Below are positions 34,560-48,350 of a DNA stretch of 64,000 nt, in pieces; the first letter of the stretch is position 1; every line of letters starts with the position of its first letter. The position numbers and the translations under genes are program-made. Under the pieces are notes generated by a model that saw only the letters and a list, made by a program, of their open reading frames with translations, was not told the DNA's origin and did no database searches. The DNA lies in the NCBI GenBank assembly GCA_033032175.1, contig CM065309.1:16802001-16866000 (forward strand), in the 5' to 3' direction. Source of the DNA: Saturnia japonica. Lineage: Eukaryota > Arthropoda > Insecta > Lepidoptera > Saturniidae.

Positions 34560-35100
34560 GGATGTGCTAGTTGTAAAGAGTATATCGATAATTACTCCAA
34601 TTTTTTTTTTGTTTGCATAGTTATTTAATTAATTATTATTACACTGACAAGTAATACCAGATATAGCATAATGATTAGAAAATATTTAGGTTCTTTGGAA
34701 ATAAAAGTATATAACTATTAGTAAGTTGTTATTTTATTTATTTATGACATTTTTGTTATATATTATATTTTTGTGTCATTTATTTTGGTGATTCTCTGAT
34801 ACGTAACAATAATTATATTAGTTTAGTAGTATATATTAGTAGTTTATTATAGACATTACTTTTATTTATTTTAATGGACATTACTTTATTTTGTTTTTAG
34901 CAAGTATATTTCTACGCGAACTACTAATTTGTTCCGCGCGAAACGGCTTTACTAAGACTAATCAAAGCAAACCACACCCTGCAATATATATGTAACGAAA
35001 TAAGCCGCCATGTAATGTGTACTACGCAAATGAGTGGATGCTACGCTATTCTGAGTGAGGCCTGGCCGTTGCGTTGATTCCATTACAAATAATTTTTAAG
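34560..35100. other. Non-coding AT-rich stretch
   Basis: No gene or repeat was recognised. Confidence 0.35.
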
Positions 35101-35104
35101 TTTT

Positions 35105-35265
35105 ATATTACTAATAGCTGCACCCCATGCAACGGTTTCAGTCGTGTTCCATTTATATAACCTTACTTAATAAATTGACTATAAAATGCAAAAAAAATCT
35201 AACCCTACTAGTTTTTACAGAGATTAGTGCTTTCAAGTAAACAATCTTCTGAGCTTTATAATATT
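35105..35265 (+). repeat. Dispersed repeat family D copy, shortened
   Basis: The head 'agctgcaccccatgcaacgg' is followed quickly by 'aataaattgactataaaatg' and the tail 'acagagattagtgctttcaa..gagctttataatatt', so the middle is deleted. It is followed directly by another copy, head to tail. Confidence 0.55.
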
Positions 35266-35560
35266 ACTGGCTTTGGCCTACGGTTTCACCCGTGTTCATT
35301 TTATGCGATAAACACCGAACCGTCAAAACCTCTTAGCATAATTGTTCTCACTTCCCACAAGTACAAAATATTTTAAGTCTTTCAGTCTTCTAAACTATGT
35401 GTTCAAATAACATGCTATAAAAGGAAAAATTTAATTTCATAAAATTGTCTTTATGATAAAGTAACTTTTGTTTGTAATGATTAGTATGTCATGGCTAAAA
35501 ATAATGCTCATAAATCAATTATTACTAATCAAAAAATTTTTTTTGCAAAGTACCATATAG
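35265..35560 (+). repeat. Dispersed repeat family D copy
   Basis: 'ctttggcctacggtttcacc', 'cataattgttctcacttccc', 'acaagtac' and 'gataaagtaacttttgtttg' follow the order of 18178-18480. It abuts the shortened copy at 35105. Confidence 0.6.
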
Positions 35561-36571
35561 CTGATTCCTCGGTGATAGTCGTAGTTTTTTTTAAAGCACT
35601 GCCCTTACAGATCGTGTACAGTGCTTACACTTTGCCTTTCTAGTATAAGAAATTAAAAAAAGTACGGGAAAAAATAGTACCTACATTCGATACGTCGCTT
35701 CGTGGGCTAGCTTGGTGATTATGATTAAGCTAGTTCGTTCCCTTGGGAAAAGACTTTTGCCTAGCGATGTGATATTTAAGATGGTTTCGCACTTATCTGG
35801 TTGGTTGCCGGTACCAGATAATTGTTAAAGTTATTCATATTTTTCCCATAACTATGGTGTAGAGTTTTTTACGGAATTCATTTTAAGTCAATTACTCTGT
35901 CATGTAGTGGATTTTATTTTAATTTAAAACTTTTGTTATTTGGCCCTATATAATGTAATTTGCGTGATGTAGTGTAAAGTGAAGTGGATTATAAATAATA
36001 ACTAGGAACATTGCATTTTAGATTGCCCCAAAAAGATCCTGAAATTTTTTAACAAGGTAGCCGCTATCTTGTGAGTGTTATGTATAAAGATTACAAAAAT
36101 AATTAAAACAATATTCTACTCACCTGATATTGGCAAAATTCTGGATAAACACACATTGCCATTTAATAAAAAGAAAAAGAACTATGGCATACAAATCGTG
36201 TCTCGTAAACTACGGAGGCTAGATCTCTTTGTATGAAAAAGTGTTCGTCGAAAAGCTACAAAATAGGGTGGCGCCACGGTAGCTAGTGCGTAAATTTTAA
36301 AGATAGCACACAATAGTTATCAGTTTTAAGTTTTCATCCACTTGAACAACTTTTCCCACTATTGTTAAATTATTTATTTTTTATTTTTACAACGGTAAAA
36401 ACCATAAAATCACGAGAAAGTATCATTCGCTCTTGGTACAGAAGCGCCATTTTGGTGGGTTTTTGAATTGTAATGTTACTGCTTACAGCTTGGACAATTT
36501 TTCAACTTGTCCTTCATATAAGATGGTTCTCCTTAACTTTACACTTCATAGTCACATAAACACATTAATTT

Positions 36572-36830
36572 TCATGTTTTTCTAGACAAACACAATACGT
36601 ACGTATGCGTTTCGAAACACTTCCTAACACGCTTAACTTGTATTTCCTTCTCAGTGTCACATAAAATGCATTTACACAGTGTTAACTTACTACAGTTACA
36701 ATTATCACAATCACTATAAAACTGAATGGGGCTAGCCAAGGCTGCAATGTGGTCCCGATGTCTTGTTAATTTAAATTTGTCCGGTTCACTTATCAAGCGT
36801 GAATTGTTAGCATTTGTTAACAGAATGCAT
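36572..36830 (-). other. Cys/His-rich open frame, possible exon
   Basis: The minus-strand frame is open from a TAA at about 36850 to a TGA at 36572, without an early ATG. It contains 'KLTRHRDHIAALASP' and then closely spaced cysteines (C-x2-C-x-C-x6-C-x-C-x2-C), ending near 'YVLCLSRKT'. The Cys spacing suggests metal binding and the composition is more protein-like than the surrounding frames. It could be an exon of a host gene or the C-terminal end of an unrecognised transposase. Splice sites were not defined and no family was identified. Confidence 0.3.
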
Positions 36831-37059
36831 CGGGTGTTAGTGTGTTATATTATTAATATTGTTTAACACCGAAAAAATACTATTTTACAACATTATTTCA
36901 ATTTGTTCTACACTCGTAACTCCGTTAATTCTTCATCAATATGAATGATTCAAACACCATTTTGCTAATGACGAAAAATAGAGAAATAGTATTTTTTTAA
37001 TATCTTAAAACTGTGCATTTGTAGTGGCATATTGTGTTGTTGCTAATAAAAATATAATA

Positions 37060-38341
37060 TTAGGTCCTTACATATGAAATTGGCGTTTTGTACGGGAGGA
37101 ATATATAGTCAATTTTTTTTGGTAAATATATTTAATTAATTAAAGTATACATTGTTGATATCTATGCACTTTTGCCATCTCATAAGTAGTTCATTGATCC
37201 CTTTACTAAAAAAACCATGGGGGCGAGAATCAATAAACTCTTTGAAGGCGGTTTGGACTGCCCCATCGGAGTTGATTTTTTTTCCTTGTAAGAAGTTGTC
37301 TAAATTCCGGAAAAAATTGTAGTCTGTTGGAACAAGGTCCGGGGAGTACGGTGGATGTCGCAGACATTCCAATTGTAGCTCCTCTAACTTAGTGGTTGTT
37401 TGTTGTGCAGTGTGTGGTCTTGCTTTGTTCAGAAGCAGCAGCGGCCTAAGCGATTGAACAATCTTGGTTGTTTATCAGCTAGTTCTTCCTTCATGGTTTG
37501 CAATTGCTGACAATAGATATCTGCAGTAATCGTTTGGCTGGATTTTAGAAAGCTGAAGTGAACGACACCGGCGCTAGTTCACCAAACACTCACAAGTATC
37601 TTTTTCGGAGTAAATTTTCGTTTAGGGCAGGATTTGGCTAGGTCTCCAGGGTTCAGCCATTGCGACGAGCGCTTCCAATTATCGTACAGTATCTACTTTT
37701 CAACACAAGTAATGATTCGGTTTAAAATCCCTTCATTATTGTCGGTTGAGCAAAGTAACACAGCAGTAGACGCGTGTTTGCAAGTTCGGTTCACTCAATT
37801 CATGAGGTACCCATCGTTCAAGTTTTTTTAATTTCCCGATTTGCTTCAAGTGGATTAATACAGTTTTATCACTAACCCCGAAGCCTACAGCTATCTCTGA
37901 AGTGCTTTGTGATGGATCCGCTTCCACAATAGCCTTTAATTCTTCATTTTCCACTTTGGTCTCCGGCCGTCCACGGGGTTGGTTCTGAAGGTCGAAATTT
38001 CCAGAACGAAAACGTTGAAACCAAAAACGTACCGTGCTTTCTTTTGCGACACCAGCGCCGTATACATCATTAATCCTTCGAGCTGTTTCTGCAGCACTGG
38101 TGCCGCGGCAGAACTCGTACTCGTAAATATACCGATATTTCATGTTTTCCATTGTGCGGTAATAAGCGACGCCAAAGAAAAAAATTATGAGGAAAAAACA
38201 AATTAATGACTGTTTTCAAAACTCAAATGTACCAGTTAAATGAATTTATAAATTTGAATTTGGAATTCTTAACCAATGAGGAGATATTTCAGATCAAAGT
38301 AACAGACAGGCAAAACACTAATTTCATATGGAAGGACCTAA
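37060..38341 (-). mobile_element. mariner element, full length but mutated
   Basis: The terminal inverted repeats are TTAGGTCCTTACATATGAAA at the left and the inverse of 'ttcatatggaaggacctaa' at the right, with TA on both outer sides (37058-37059 and 38342-38343). The length of 1282 bp is typical. The ends resemble those of the 12326-13573 copy ('gaaatt..cgttttg'), so both belong to related subfamilies. Confidence 0.85.
37136..38152 (-). pseudogene. mariner transposase, multiply broken
   Basis: The start is at 38152 (MENMKYRYIYEYEF). The first 138 codons hold the DNA-binding half, including 'RFWFQRFRSGNFDL', 'WVPHEL' and helix-turn-helix segments. After a frame break the body can be followed in fragments. 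The position of the first catalytic motif reads 'CVEK' then a stop (expected CDEKW), so the first Asp is Val and the Trp codon is TAG. The second motif reads 'NKARPHT' in place of 'HDNARPHT'. The third motif, 'YSPDLVPTDY', is intact in the last open segment (37372-37136). At least two of the three catalytic Asp residues are gone. Confidence 0.9.
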
Positions 38342-38449
38342 TATATTCAGGGCGCTATCTATTTATAATCTGTTTAACTAACGTTTTTTGACATTCTATA
38401 ATATGCGATATAATCTTACGGCTTAGCTAGTAATCTGTATTTGTTACCT

Positions 38450-38510
38450 TTTTAATTTTTAAGGGTTCCGTATATTATAATAAAAAAGAGGAACCCTTAT
38501 AGTAGACCTC
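38450..38510 (+). repeat. Fragment related to the 42062-42585 repeat
   Basis: 'aagggttccgtatattataa' and the complementary 'gaggaaccctta' echo the 'ggaaccctaag' end of the repeat at 42062-42585. Only a small piece is present. Confidence 0.4.
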
Positions 38511-41500
38511 AGGAGTAATTAAGATGAAGATTAACCTATTAAGACTGGTACTTTTGAGACGTATTTGATGTTGTTGTATATTATAGCTATAAGCCGCAGC
38601 GATCACCTATCAGGTGAACTGCATGAATATTTATAATAAAAATTAATTAGACCACAACTGCAGTTTGAATTTCATTCCAGTTTGCAGTAACTTGTCCAAA
38701 GTTGATTTATTAATTATTGCGTAGATTGCACAAGGAAAAATGCAATAACATAAAGCTTGTGTCTCTTCTTTTACATACACTGGTATCGAAAGAAAAAAAG
38801 CGTGTTAAAAAGACTAGTATCAAAATTTGTTGGCAAATTCTGAGACTAAACAAAAATATACATAATCAGACCAAAAATGGTCTTAGTACACCGTAGTATA
38901 CCTACATAGTACTCGGAGCCTACTGAATTACTGAATGAATGAATTAATACTTTGTTTTCGCTTTTTAGTTCGTACACTGGTGAATTTAATACCACAAGAC
39001 ATTACTTTAGGCTAACCTGCGTGGCAGTATTATGAGAAAAATACAGAGGCAGTCATAAGAACTGCCGGCAGAAGTGAAAATTCAAAACAAAGTAATATTA
39101 GTGTTTTTTTTTTATGGAATAAATTATAGTCTGAATTATTATTATTGTTATTATTATTCAGAGCATGTCGGTAAAGCGATATCACAAAATTTTACCCATC
39201 CAAAAAGTCAAACACGCATATGATACAGTCGAATATATAATACGTCACGAGCATGTCGGGGTCATCGGTGACGCGAACCCATATGTTATTCCCCTACCAA
39301 AAATCGCTCAACGTGGCTAAAGAAGTTTTCACTTTTTAAGTTGTAGGTAGTACATACAATATGAAAACTTATAACACTTTAGAATAGTGTAAATAGTGTA
39401 CTTACTAAATAAATACATACAAAAACATACTTAATTGAGAAAGCTTTGAGATATATTTTATTTTAAAATATTATTTATTTGACCATCCACCACTTTGATA
39501 ATAAGAATTTGTCAATTAATGGCATTACGAACATATGTCTTCCCGGATTCCCACTGTGTTAATAACGTCATCAGATTAAAGCCCTCATTCATACATTCGC
39601 TTATCCTCAAACATTAAAGTTGATAGCAGAAATATCTTGCATGGTGTACAATGCTGAGAGTGAAGCGACCACACCAAACAACCACACTATATTGAGCTTA
39701 CGTATCTCATTATGAGGATTGCGTAATTTACTAACGGTCCATGCATTCCTATGAATCTGACGTATGTACTTTGATTATATTTATAATTATATTCGTTAAT
39801 TTTACATTAATGTACTGTTAAATTATGAAGCTATTTAATAAAAGTATGGATTTTTTTGGTACTGTCTCACACTTGATTTCAGTCACACCTAATACTAGGG
39901 GATATGTGGAAATCGATTGTGAACTGTTCTTACCTGGCAGAAGATCACACTTAAAAACACCTGTTGAATTTTTTTAATTAAAAACCTTTTATAAACAATA
40001 TTTTATTCAATAACTTTAAGGGCAAATAAAGAAGTCAGAAAGGGCAATTTAAAGTAATTTCTTTTTGCGCGTTACAAGCTTTTAAAAATAATTTATATAT
40101 TAAAAAGAAAACTTGTTCTTTAAAAGTTTTTTTAAATTTATTTTTCATATTCTTCTTAGCTAACCCTTTCATTTGATACCTATATCATGAGGGTGCATTA
40201 AAAATAACTGGTATGCTCTCTTTGGGAGTTCGCCATATTAAATTTAGAATGCCGTCACTTAGCTAACCATGAATTGTCATCCAAACTAAACGTGTATGTA
40301 AAATTTCAGCTCATTCGGTTGTAGATAACTGTTTTAAAATTCAGGTGCAAGATTTGAGTCATACTAACAAGGTAAGTTAAACAAAAGCTTGTGATAAATA
40401 AGTTCAGAGCTTTGAATCTCATTTTAATAGACCAACTTGCCATGATGTTGGCGTTCGTTCAAAACCTTCTTTGCACTGCAAAGTTTTTAATTAATATACA
40501 CAGACTTTTCACATGCTTCGGAATGAAAGTATAACACCATGGACTAAGAATAATAAAAAAATGTGAACGCGACTGAAATGCGACTAAATTTTGTTTTTGG
40601 AGCTCTTAACAAACCGTTGTATGTTAAAGTGCGCCGTATTTTTAGCAATACAAGTTAAACGCTATCATAAATCTAAGTGCTAATAAACGATACAGTTTAT
40701 TCTGCAAAATTCATGCTTACCATCTAGAAAGGAAATATATTGGGACAAAAAATTCCTGAGCCCTTATTTTGGCTTTTTCATGAATTTAGATTTTTTGTAT
40801 CCCGCAAACTCTATTTATTATAACCAACCCTAGTTTTGATTTAGGAATAATTATATCGCTATTTAAAGAAAAAATTAAGAGCTTTTAATCAGTTCAAGTA
40901 TTGTTTACTAATCGGAAGAGCAAAATAATCTTTTAATGTGTATTCAATTACAATTAATTATAATTACACGCCTTAATAAACTTAATAACATTAAAAAAAA
41001 ATTTTTTTGAGTGAAACTTTAACGTATCTTAGACAGTCTAAATTAGCACCGATTATGAAAGCATCGCTTTTATCGAGAACAACCAGTTAATATAACGTGG
41101 TATTTATAGTTTCATGAAATTCAGAAGTTGCTTCCTCGAATCTTTATAAATCAATTTGCAAAGGATCGCTTCTTCAAACAATTATCACTAGTAACTTTTC
41201 AAATCAGTCTTAGACTCTTCTCCAGAAACCGTTTGGATAAATTTATAAGCGCCTAAGGACTTTCCGAATTTGATATGGCCCCACAAGGATATCAAAGGCG
41301 TAACGTTGATTGATTACTTTAAATTTACTTTGCTCTTGTAATGAATCGGAGTGGAATGCGTACTTAGTAAAAGCAAAAGCATTTACTGACTTTAATTAAT
41401 AGGTTGAATTCCTGTTGTATTAACTGCGTGTTCATCACTTTTATTATCTAAATGCTTTATTACTTTACCCCTAAAATAGACCTGCAGTCGAAATGTGCTC

Positions 41501-42061
41501 AATTACCATCGCATTTTACCTTTTGGTATTCTCATAGTTGTCAAAGCTCGTAACTTCTTATTATATTTTGTTTTCTTCCAAAATATGATTACCGATTTGT
41601 CTTCTGTGATTACAAACATGTGCAGTTTTAGTTTCGAGTTATTTCCAGATGTCTTACAAGTGAAAACTTTGGCCCTTTACCACATGAATATCGCTGTAAC
41701 TTATTGATAACGTAAACTTTTCTGAACAGATAATACAAACGAAACTTTTGGTAAACAATCGCGAAGACGCACGAACTTAAAACAGAGAACTGGGTACGTT
41801 TGTCTTGAAATTAACTTTTGAAATTGTTACCATAAATATATTGGCGGTGAAGGTATACAACGAACTTAACGAAGACAATATAAAGAGAGTTTTATTTAGT
41901 ACATTTTCTGAATATTTTGCAAGATTCCGCGAAAGAAACATTATTAGCCGAACGTAAATTTAGTACTTGTTGAAGCGATAATGTTTAGTGTCATCATGTG
42001 TACATGTGTACGTGTACGCTACGACATCTTTTCCTGGTAAAGATTAGTAATATTAGATATA
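38511..42061. other. Non-coding stretch without recognised features
   Basis: No coding domain, RNA gene or clear repeat was seen on either strand. It includes short A/T runs and an ATT-repeat near 39130-39160. Confidence 0.35.
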
Positions 42062-42585
42062 AAAAAGCTGGCCAAGTGCGAGTCGTACTCGTTCACCTAG
42101 GATTCCATAATTGTACAGCTACATTCACTTAAATAAATAGGTAAAATTATTGAAGCAAGCACCGAACAATTCTAACATTGAAAAACTGTTGTCCCCATAC
42201 ATCGATATAGGTCGCAGTCAATTTATTAACGGCAAATAAGTTTACAGTATATTTTATATACAATAACAAGAAATATACGGTTTTGCGATTTATTCCTTTA
42301 CTTATTTTATAAGCTACTTACCAAATTTTATGGTTCTAGATCAACGGGAATTACCCTATAGGTTTTGATTTCCTTGCTAATGTAAAAAAGCTGCATAAAG
42401 GGCCGTATCTTTTGATTGCCTTAACTTAGAAGCTTAATCTTTTTACACCTCCAAGGGATTGCGGATTAATTTCAATTTGATAACTTTACGAGTTCCTGAA
42501 AAAAAAGTCTTTAGAGACAGACAAACGGACAACGAAGTGCTTCTATAAGGGTTCTTTTTTTCCTTTTGAGACACGGAACCCTAAG
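42062..42585 (+). repeat. Lepidopteran-type dispersed repeat ('ggccaagtgcgagtcg')
   Basis: It starts 'aaaaagctggccaagtgcga' then 'gtcgtactcg', and ends 'ggacaacgaagtgcttctat..gacacggaaccctaag'. Copies starting with nearly these words are, to my knowledge, common in Lepidoptera. This is one basis for the organism guess. No open frame is present, and I cannot assign a class. Confidence 0.6.
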
Positions 42586-42679
42586 AAGAAAACCAGATAA
42601 GGCCCTCACAATTTCTTTACATATTTTCTAACTTAACCATTTATATTATTTTTTATCGACGTAAAATCTTTTAAATAAA

Positions 42680-42990
42680 CTAGCTGTGCTCTATGGTTTC
42701 ACCTGTATCAATTTTATTCAACCAATTTTTCACCAGATCGCCGCGTCGTCGCCGCTAAAGCACCGGTGTACCGTGTAGCCTATTGTTGTTCTTACTTTCC
42801 GTACTCGCCTAAAACTTGCTAGATTTATTTACGTTCATGATTACTGATCCACTTCTTAAGGTTGTGGCTTGAAGAAAATAAACAGGCTATTAAATTCAAA
42901 AAGAACTTTCGAAATATGACTTGTAGTTCCAGAGATTAACGCTTTGAAATTAACAATTCATTGAGCTTTATAATATCAAGTTTCTTTGTT
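42680..42990 (+). repeat. Dispersed repeat family D copy
   Basis: The head 'agctgtgctctatggtttca', the middle 'tgttcttactttccgtactc' and 'gattactgatccacttctta', and the tail 'tagttccagagattaacgct' then 'gagctttataatatcaag' make it one of the most complete copies in the window. Confidence 0.65.
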
Positions 42991-42999
42991 TGACTTCTA

Positions 43000-45900
43000 T
43001 GGGTTTTTTTAGGTTATCGGTTATAAAACCATTCATTCAATTGCGATGAATCTTTGAGTTAAAAAAGTTAAAATACCTTGCGAGTCTTTCAGTTTTGAGG
43101 ACATTAGGAACGATATCGATGATGAAAGCCAGAGAATTGTAAAAAAAATACTGGCAATTAAATAGATTGTAAGTTAATTTAATAAACACTAATTTTATAA
43201 CAATCATTAATGATAGATTAGTTCGAAGGGTACCTTTAAACGTTTCATTACATCCAATTATCTGAACCTTTGTGCCGGGTAAGCGAAAGCGTTATCAAAC
43301 AGTCTACACCCGCTTAATGCGAAACCTAATCCTCGTTAACTGATATGTGATTAATGAAGTAGGCCTAGCCGGTTATCGGACTATACGATCCTATGTATGC
43401 TTGTCCGTCCTAGAGAATAATCCTACCCTGGGGATACGAGCTTGAGCCTATTTGTAAAAGTATCGGTTTTCTTATTTCCCTTCCATTCTTTGTAAATATT
43501 GTCTTACTTAATGGAATTAATTAAGGCGATTAGAGACGTTTTGATTTAAAAGTAAGGCTGATTTAAATTATTTTGACGATATTATATTTCATATTGGACG
43601 AAGTCTGTTGTATTAAATAACAAAGTATAACATAGTATATGTTATAAGCTTTTGTACCTATATCTGCCAAGAACTTCATATATGAGTTAATTAGATAATC
43701 CTAGATCAGGAGATGCTATTTATTCACTATCGATATAATGTTATTATCGGGTATTAAGTAAATGTGCCATGATTACAGCTCATAAGCGGAGTTCTGTAAC
43801 TTTTCTGTCGAAGTTAAGTGTTTTATAGTCATCGAACTAGTATGCTCGACTAATAACTTTATAAATATATAGTATAGCATTACCAATAATAGTAAATTGG
43901 GGTAGTTATATACAACAATCCAAAATTTAAATAAAAAAAATTTCAAATGAAATAGTTTATGTAACGTAATTAATAAAAATATTATTTATTTATTATAATT
44001 TTTTTTTTGTAACAAAAATATTGTCATCAAAGAAACTTCTTCCGTGAAACATTGTTAATTAATATTCCATTAGATATTTATAAATAAATTTAGCATAATA
44101 TTTCTTGTTCATAACTCACACTAAATTGCCCACTCAAATATTCTTGAAAACTTCGAAGAACAAGAAATATATGATCGATAGGTACTTACTGAGTTGTCAC
44201 AAGTAACGGTTCTTCTGTCGGTCGAGGCGGGAGTGGTATTATGCGAAATGATACCGGCATTATGTTGTCAACATTAAAACGGAAATATGTGTCTGAAACG
44301 ATGGCGGCTTTGGTTAAGAATTCTACAATAACCCTAATTTTTCGAGGACGGAAAAGCAAGCAAGTTTATGATGCAGCTCTAAATTAATAGGGTATTATTT
44401 TTCATTATTCGATCTGCCACATTATCAATAAACAACAAACAAAGAAACAACAGCTATTGTTGGGGTGGGTTTTCCTCGGTTAGATGAAACAGTGATCAAA
44501 AGAAGACTTTTGGAAAGGCACGAAGCAATTGCTAACTAATGGTTAAGAATCGATGATGAGAATCGAATCTGAGGTGGAATGACCAATGTTGGTGATGAAG
44601 TTGCATCATGCATGGTAATCTTATAAAGTTCGCATTATTCGCAATGAAAGAATCATAATACCCAGTAATCAGATGCATGATTTTATAATACCAAGCTACA
44701 GTGTTGAAAGCAAACGAGAATATGCATCGTCGACTGGACTTGCAGAATTTAATAAAGTCTTCGTATTTTACGATTCAAATCGTAAAAGTGTTGTAATGCT
44801 AAGAAATAAAATATCTCGGTTTTACGACGGAGCTTCAGTGGAGTGCTGATATTAACGTCTTAAGGTTTTTACCGCAAAAGTTAAAATATTGTTGTGGTAA
44901 ACATTATTGTAATCTTGAATGAAATTCATTTTAATATAATGTTAACATTTTTTATATACTTGTATACCTATATTTATGACATTAATTTTGTGCAAGGGGT
45001 TTCTCATGTTGAAAATCGGATCCAAAATCTACTATTCGAGTACGCATGAAGGAGCTTGTGGATAGTTTGCGATCACCATGTATTTGATATCAGCTAGCGT
45101 ATATGCAGTGGCTTTCACTTTAAGGTGTTTGCAGGCAGACACAACAGCTGTTACCTTGATCGATACTCGTAACTTTAAACGGTAGTCGTCATTTTGGGAA
45201 TGTACTCTCTTAAGATCTGGTATAGAGCAATAATTTAGCCTGTCCGGTAAATAAAATATATTCGAATATGATATTTTTTTCAAAATTATTTGAAAAAACG
45301 TAATATTATAAAATAGTTTTTCTTAGGAGATTATTATCTAGTTACTGGGTGGACGGACACCTTTACTTAATATGTGTCCGACTGAATCGTGAGCACCATA
45401 ACATCAGGTGTACATCTGTAATTGACACGATTAGGCGTGTTGCGTTAATAGGATAAGCCGGCTTATATTCAGTAACCAAGCCGGGTGGTAGGGGGATCTA
45501 TATGCGACTGGGTCACGAATCACGATCATCATTCACATGGTAATAGTCACAATGACTCTCTTTTGATTTTTCGCGTTTTGGGATCATATCATACATCTAG
45601 TTGCTCAAAGGCTTGTAGGTCGGCGTAACAGCGACGTCCAGCGATGGATTGCTGATCACTCGGTGGTCACCATTGTTTTTGGATTGCTACTTTTACTTTG
45701 ATGTCCTAACTTTAAAAAAAATAACTAAAGTAATCGGTCAAATCTAATATAAGTATGCACATAAAAACACTAATCCTGCCTCTTTTGCTACAGAAGACCA
45801 TTTTTTGTCAAGTATCTATAAAGCTAAAGCAATATTAACCCTTAAAATATTCAAACCTTCGTCTGAAGGAGAGCAGTATAATTTTTTCAATGTCGTCTCG

Positions 45901-48190
45901 CGGGAAATGTTAACGTGAATTCTATACGTATTGAGGGGTTGCCAGGGTACATACAGTCTGTCCCAACATAATTCAAATTAAGCTCATGACACGAGGGCGC
46001 GGGAAATAGGGAACACATTGCTTACCAGAGATAAAGTACTGGAGAAAGTTCTTCTTTAACAGCAGTTGCTTTTTATTTAAACTCAAAAATGATATCACTC
46101 TTATCATCAGCTTGTGTATGTATCAGCACGAAGATCTTACTCAAGACAAACCATTGCTACCTTTCCGGGTTTTACCTATCCATCTGCTCTTCCCAAATTA
46201 TCTCTGCATCTTGTATAAATCTTGTCTTATTTGTATCTAGTATTACACGTGTCAAGACACAGTCTTCTCTCCAGAACTCGATTAGTTTAGTGTTTCTATG
46301 AATATAACTATCCCTCTGCTGCTTTAGCTCACTTGATTTGTAAACTATAATGGTAACTTTAAGTACATGTAAGCAATAATCAACCGGTTTTTTTGTACTT
46401 AATAGTTTTAAGGTTTAGTTACAATCTCATCTAATGTTATATAATAATATGGCCCAGGATATTTACTAGCCTAGCATGAGAAGAGAAACTGGCTTACAAA
46501 AGCAGCAGCTGGAACATACCTATAGGTGTTTGGCGACAGATTTTCAATTTGAGGGTGGTATTTAGCTAAACGGGCATTAGGAAATGCTTTATCACCATGC
46601 TATAGTTTTATTACGACGTTTTCCTTGGCCGATAGCTCAGGCTCATTGTGGAACACGCTTCGATTGCTTTTCTTATTTTGAAGTTATTCTTCACCTTATA
46701 TGGCTTATTTCCGACTTTTAAAGTTCCTTCCAAAACTGTTGATGGAGTGGACTAAATATGCAAATAGTATTATAATCTACTACGAATTACAGACATGCAG
46801 TCTTTTTATTATTATAAAAGCGAGGAACAATATTCACTTATATGTACGAATGAAATAAATTGTACGAAATAAACTAACACTTTAGTTGAACAATGCGAAT
46901 GCTAGTCAAATGGTTAATGCATTACATTATACATTAAAATAGCATTAATAAGAATCTGGTTTACATCATTTTGACTAACAAGGATATTTCAATAGCAATG
47001 TGTAAATTACTAATAATTGAGCTATGAATAGAATCGTTAGGTCCAATTACTTTCAATATTAAATCATTAGCCTGAACCCGCGAGAGGGCTGAGTTTGCAA
47101 TTTGTTATATGTAATTAACAGTAGGCTTACATGGCATAATAGACTTAATTTTTAACTCAAAAGTAAGAAATAATAGTTTTACATACACGAATTTAACCAA
47201 CAAAACGAAATCAATAGTAGGTACGAAACGAATTAGGGGGTCTACAATTTTTTAAGTTTATAAAGTAAGTAAAAAGTTGTGTATTCAACCTTCATATTCA
47301 TTGCTATTTTTAACATCACGCTACAGAAGCGATCATGAAATTTAGAATGTTTTTTATAATACAACTTAAATATTTTTTTCAACGTTTGTGGCAATAAACA
47401 CGGCGTGGATATTGCGGGTGGTATTCTGAGATCATTTTATAAAGCCTCATTTAATAAATAAGTTACTTTTTTAATAATGGTAATTATCTATTTGTATATT
47501 TTGCATCGCGTATATGTACTCAAAATGAAATTTAGAATAGAATATACTGTGGTACTTCTCAAATAAATATCAAGGACAGAAACAATAAATGTAACCAATG
47601 ACGGAAATTGCAATTTTAAAATTAAACCGCCAAGAAGTATAAGTAAGTAAGTAAGTGTAAGTATAAGTAGATATATAAGTAAGCAAGCGCATTTTTCAAC
47701 GTTACATGAAAGAGGAGAAAGACTCCAATTAGGTTGATTACAGTATGCACGATAAGATGACAAAAGACCTGAGTACCCACATGTGTATCGGTAAAGCATG
47801 CATTGTACTATGACACAGGGGACTAACACGTTGCCCACATCAAGAATTATAATTGCAAAACGATGGAAAATCGAGTGTCAATAGTTAAAAATCTCATTGC
47901 TTAGGCAGCCAGAATATGTTCCCGACGAGTAGCAACTGTCATGTATTATTCAACATTGGGTCGCGTTAACGAATACAGGCAGATTTCGCTCGGTTTTCAA
48001 GGACGCGCACCCTAACAACTGAATATTTTTCTACATCACATTGCGTTGAATGTTTTATGGCAATTGAATTGATGTTTACTATTCCACTACTGTTTCTATT
48101 ATTATTACAGTTTGCTTATTATTTAAACTATACTAAGTAAATTGAGTTTTATCTCCTAAGATTGGCTTTATATATTTTGATACACTATTA
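43000..48190. other. Non-coding stretch without recognised genes
   Basis: Five kilobases were read on both strands without a domain-bearing frame. There is a (GTAA)n-like microsatellite at about 47638-47690. The 116-codon frame at 47488-47838 (minus) is partly that repeat and has no motif. Confidence 0.35.
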
Positions 48191-48194
48191 GCTG

Positions 48195-48350
48195 GCACAG
48201 AATGCTTAAACCGATGACTCAGTGCTCGTGAGCTCGCACACAACCTCGGTAGATGTGGCTTCAAACCCTACAATAAGCCTGAGCTTTTAGTTTAGGGAAA
48301 CATCGTGATGAAAGCACAGCAAATTGGTAGGTAATTTTCTGAAATTCGTC
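48195..48350 (+). mobile_element. Decayed tRNA-derived SINE-like sequence
   Basis: 'gtggcttcaaaccctacaat' could be a decayed B box (GGTTCAAACCC), and 'ttagggaaacatcgtgatga' matches the 'ggaaaacatcgtgagga' body phrase of common lepidopteran SINEs. The A box is unclear. Confidence 0.4.

Noticed and set aside
47488..47838. 116-codon minus-strand frame
   Set aside because: Part of it is the (GTAA)n-like microsatellite (YLLIL repeats) and there is no recognisable motif or codon bias.
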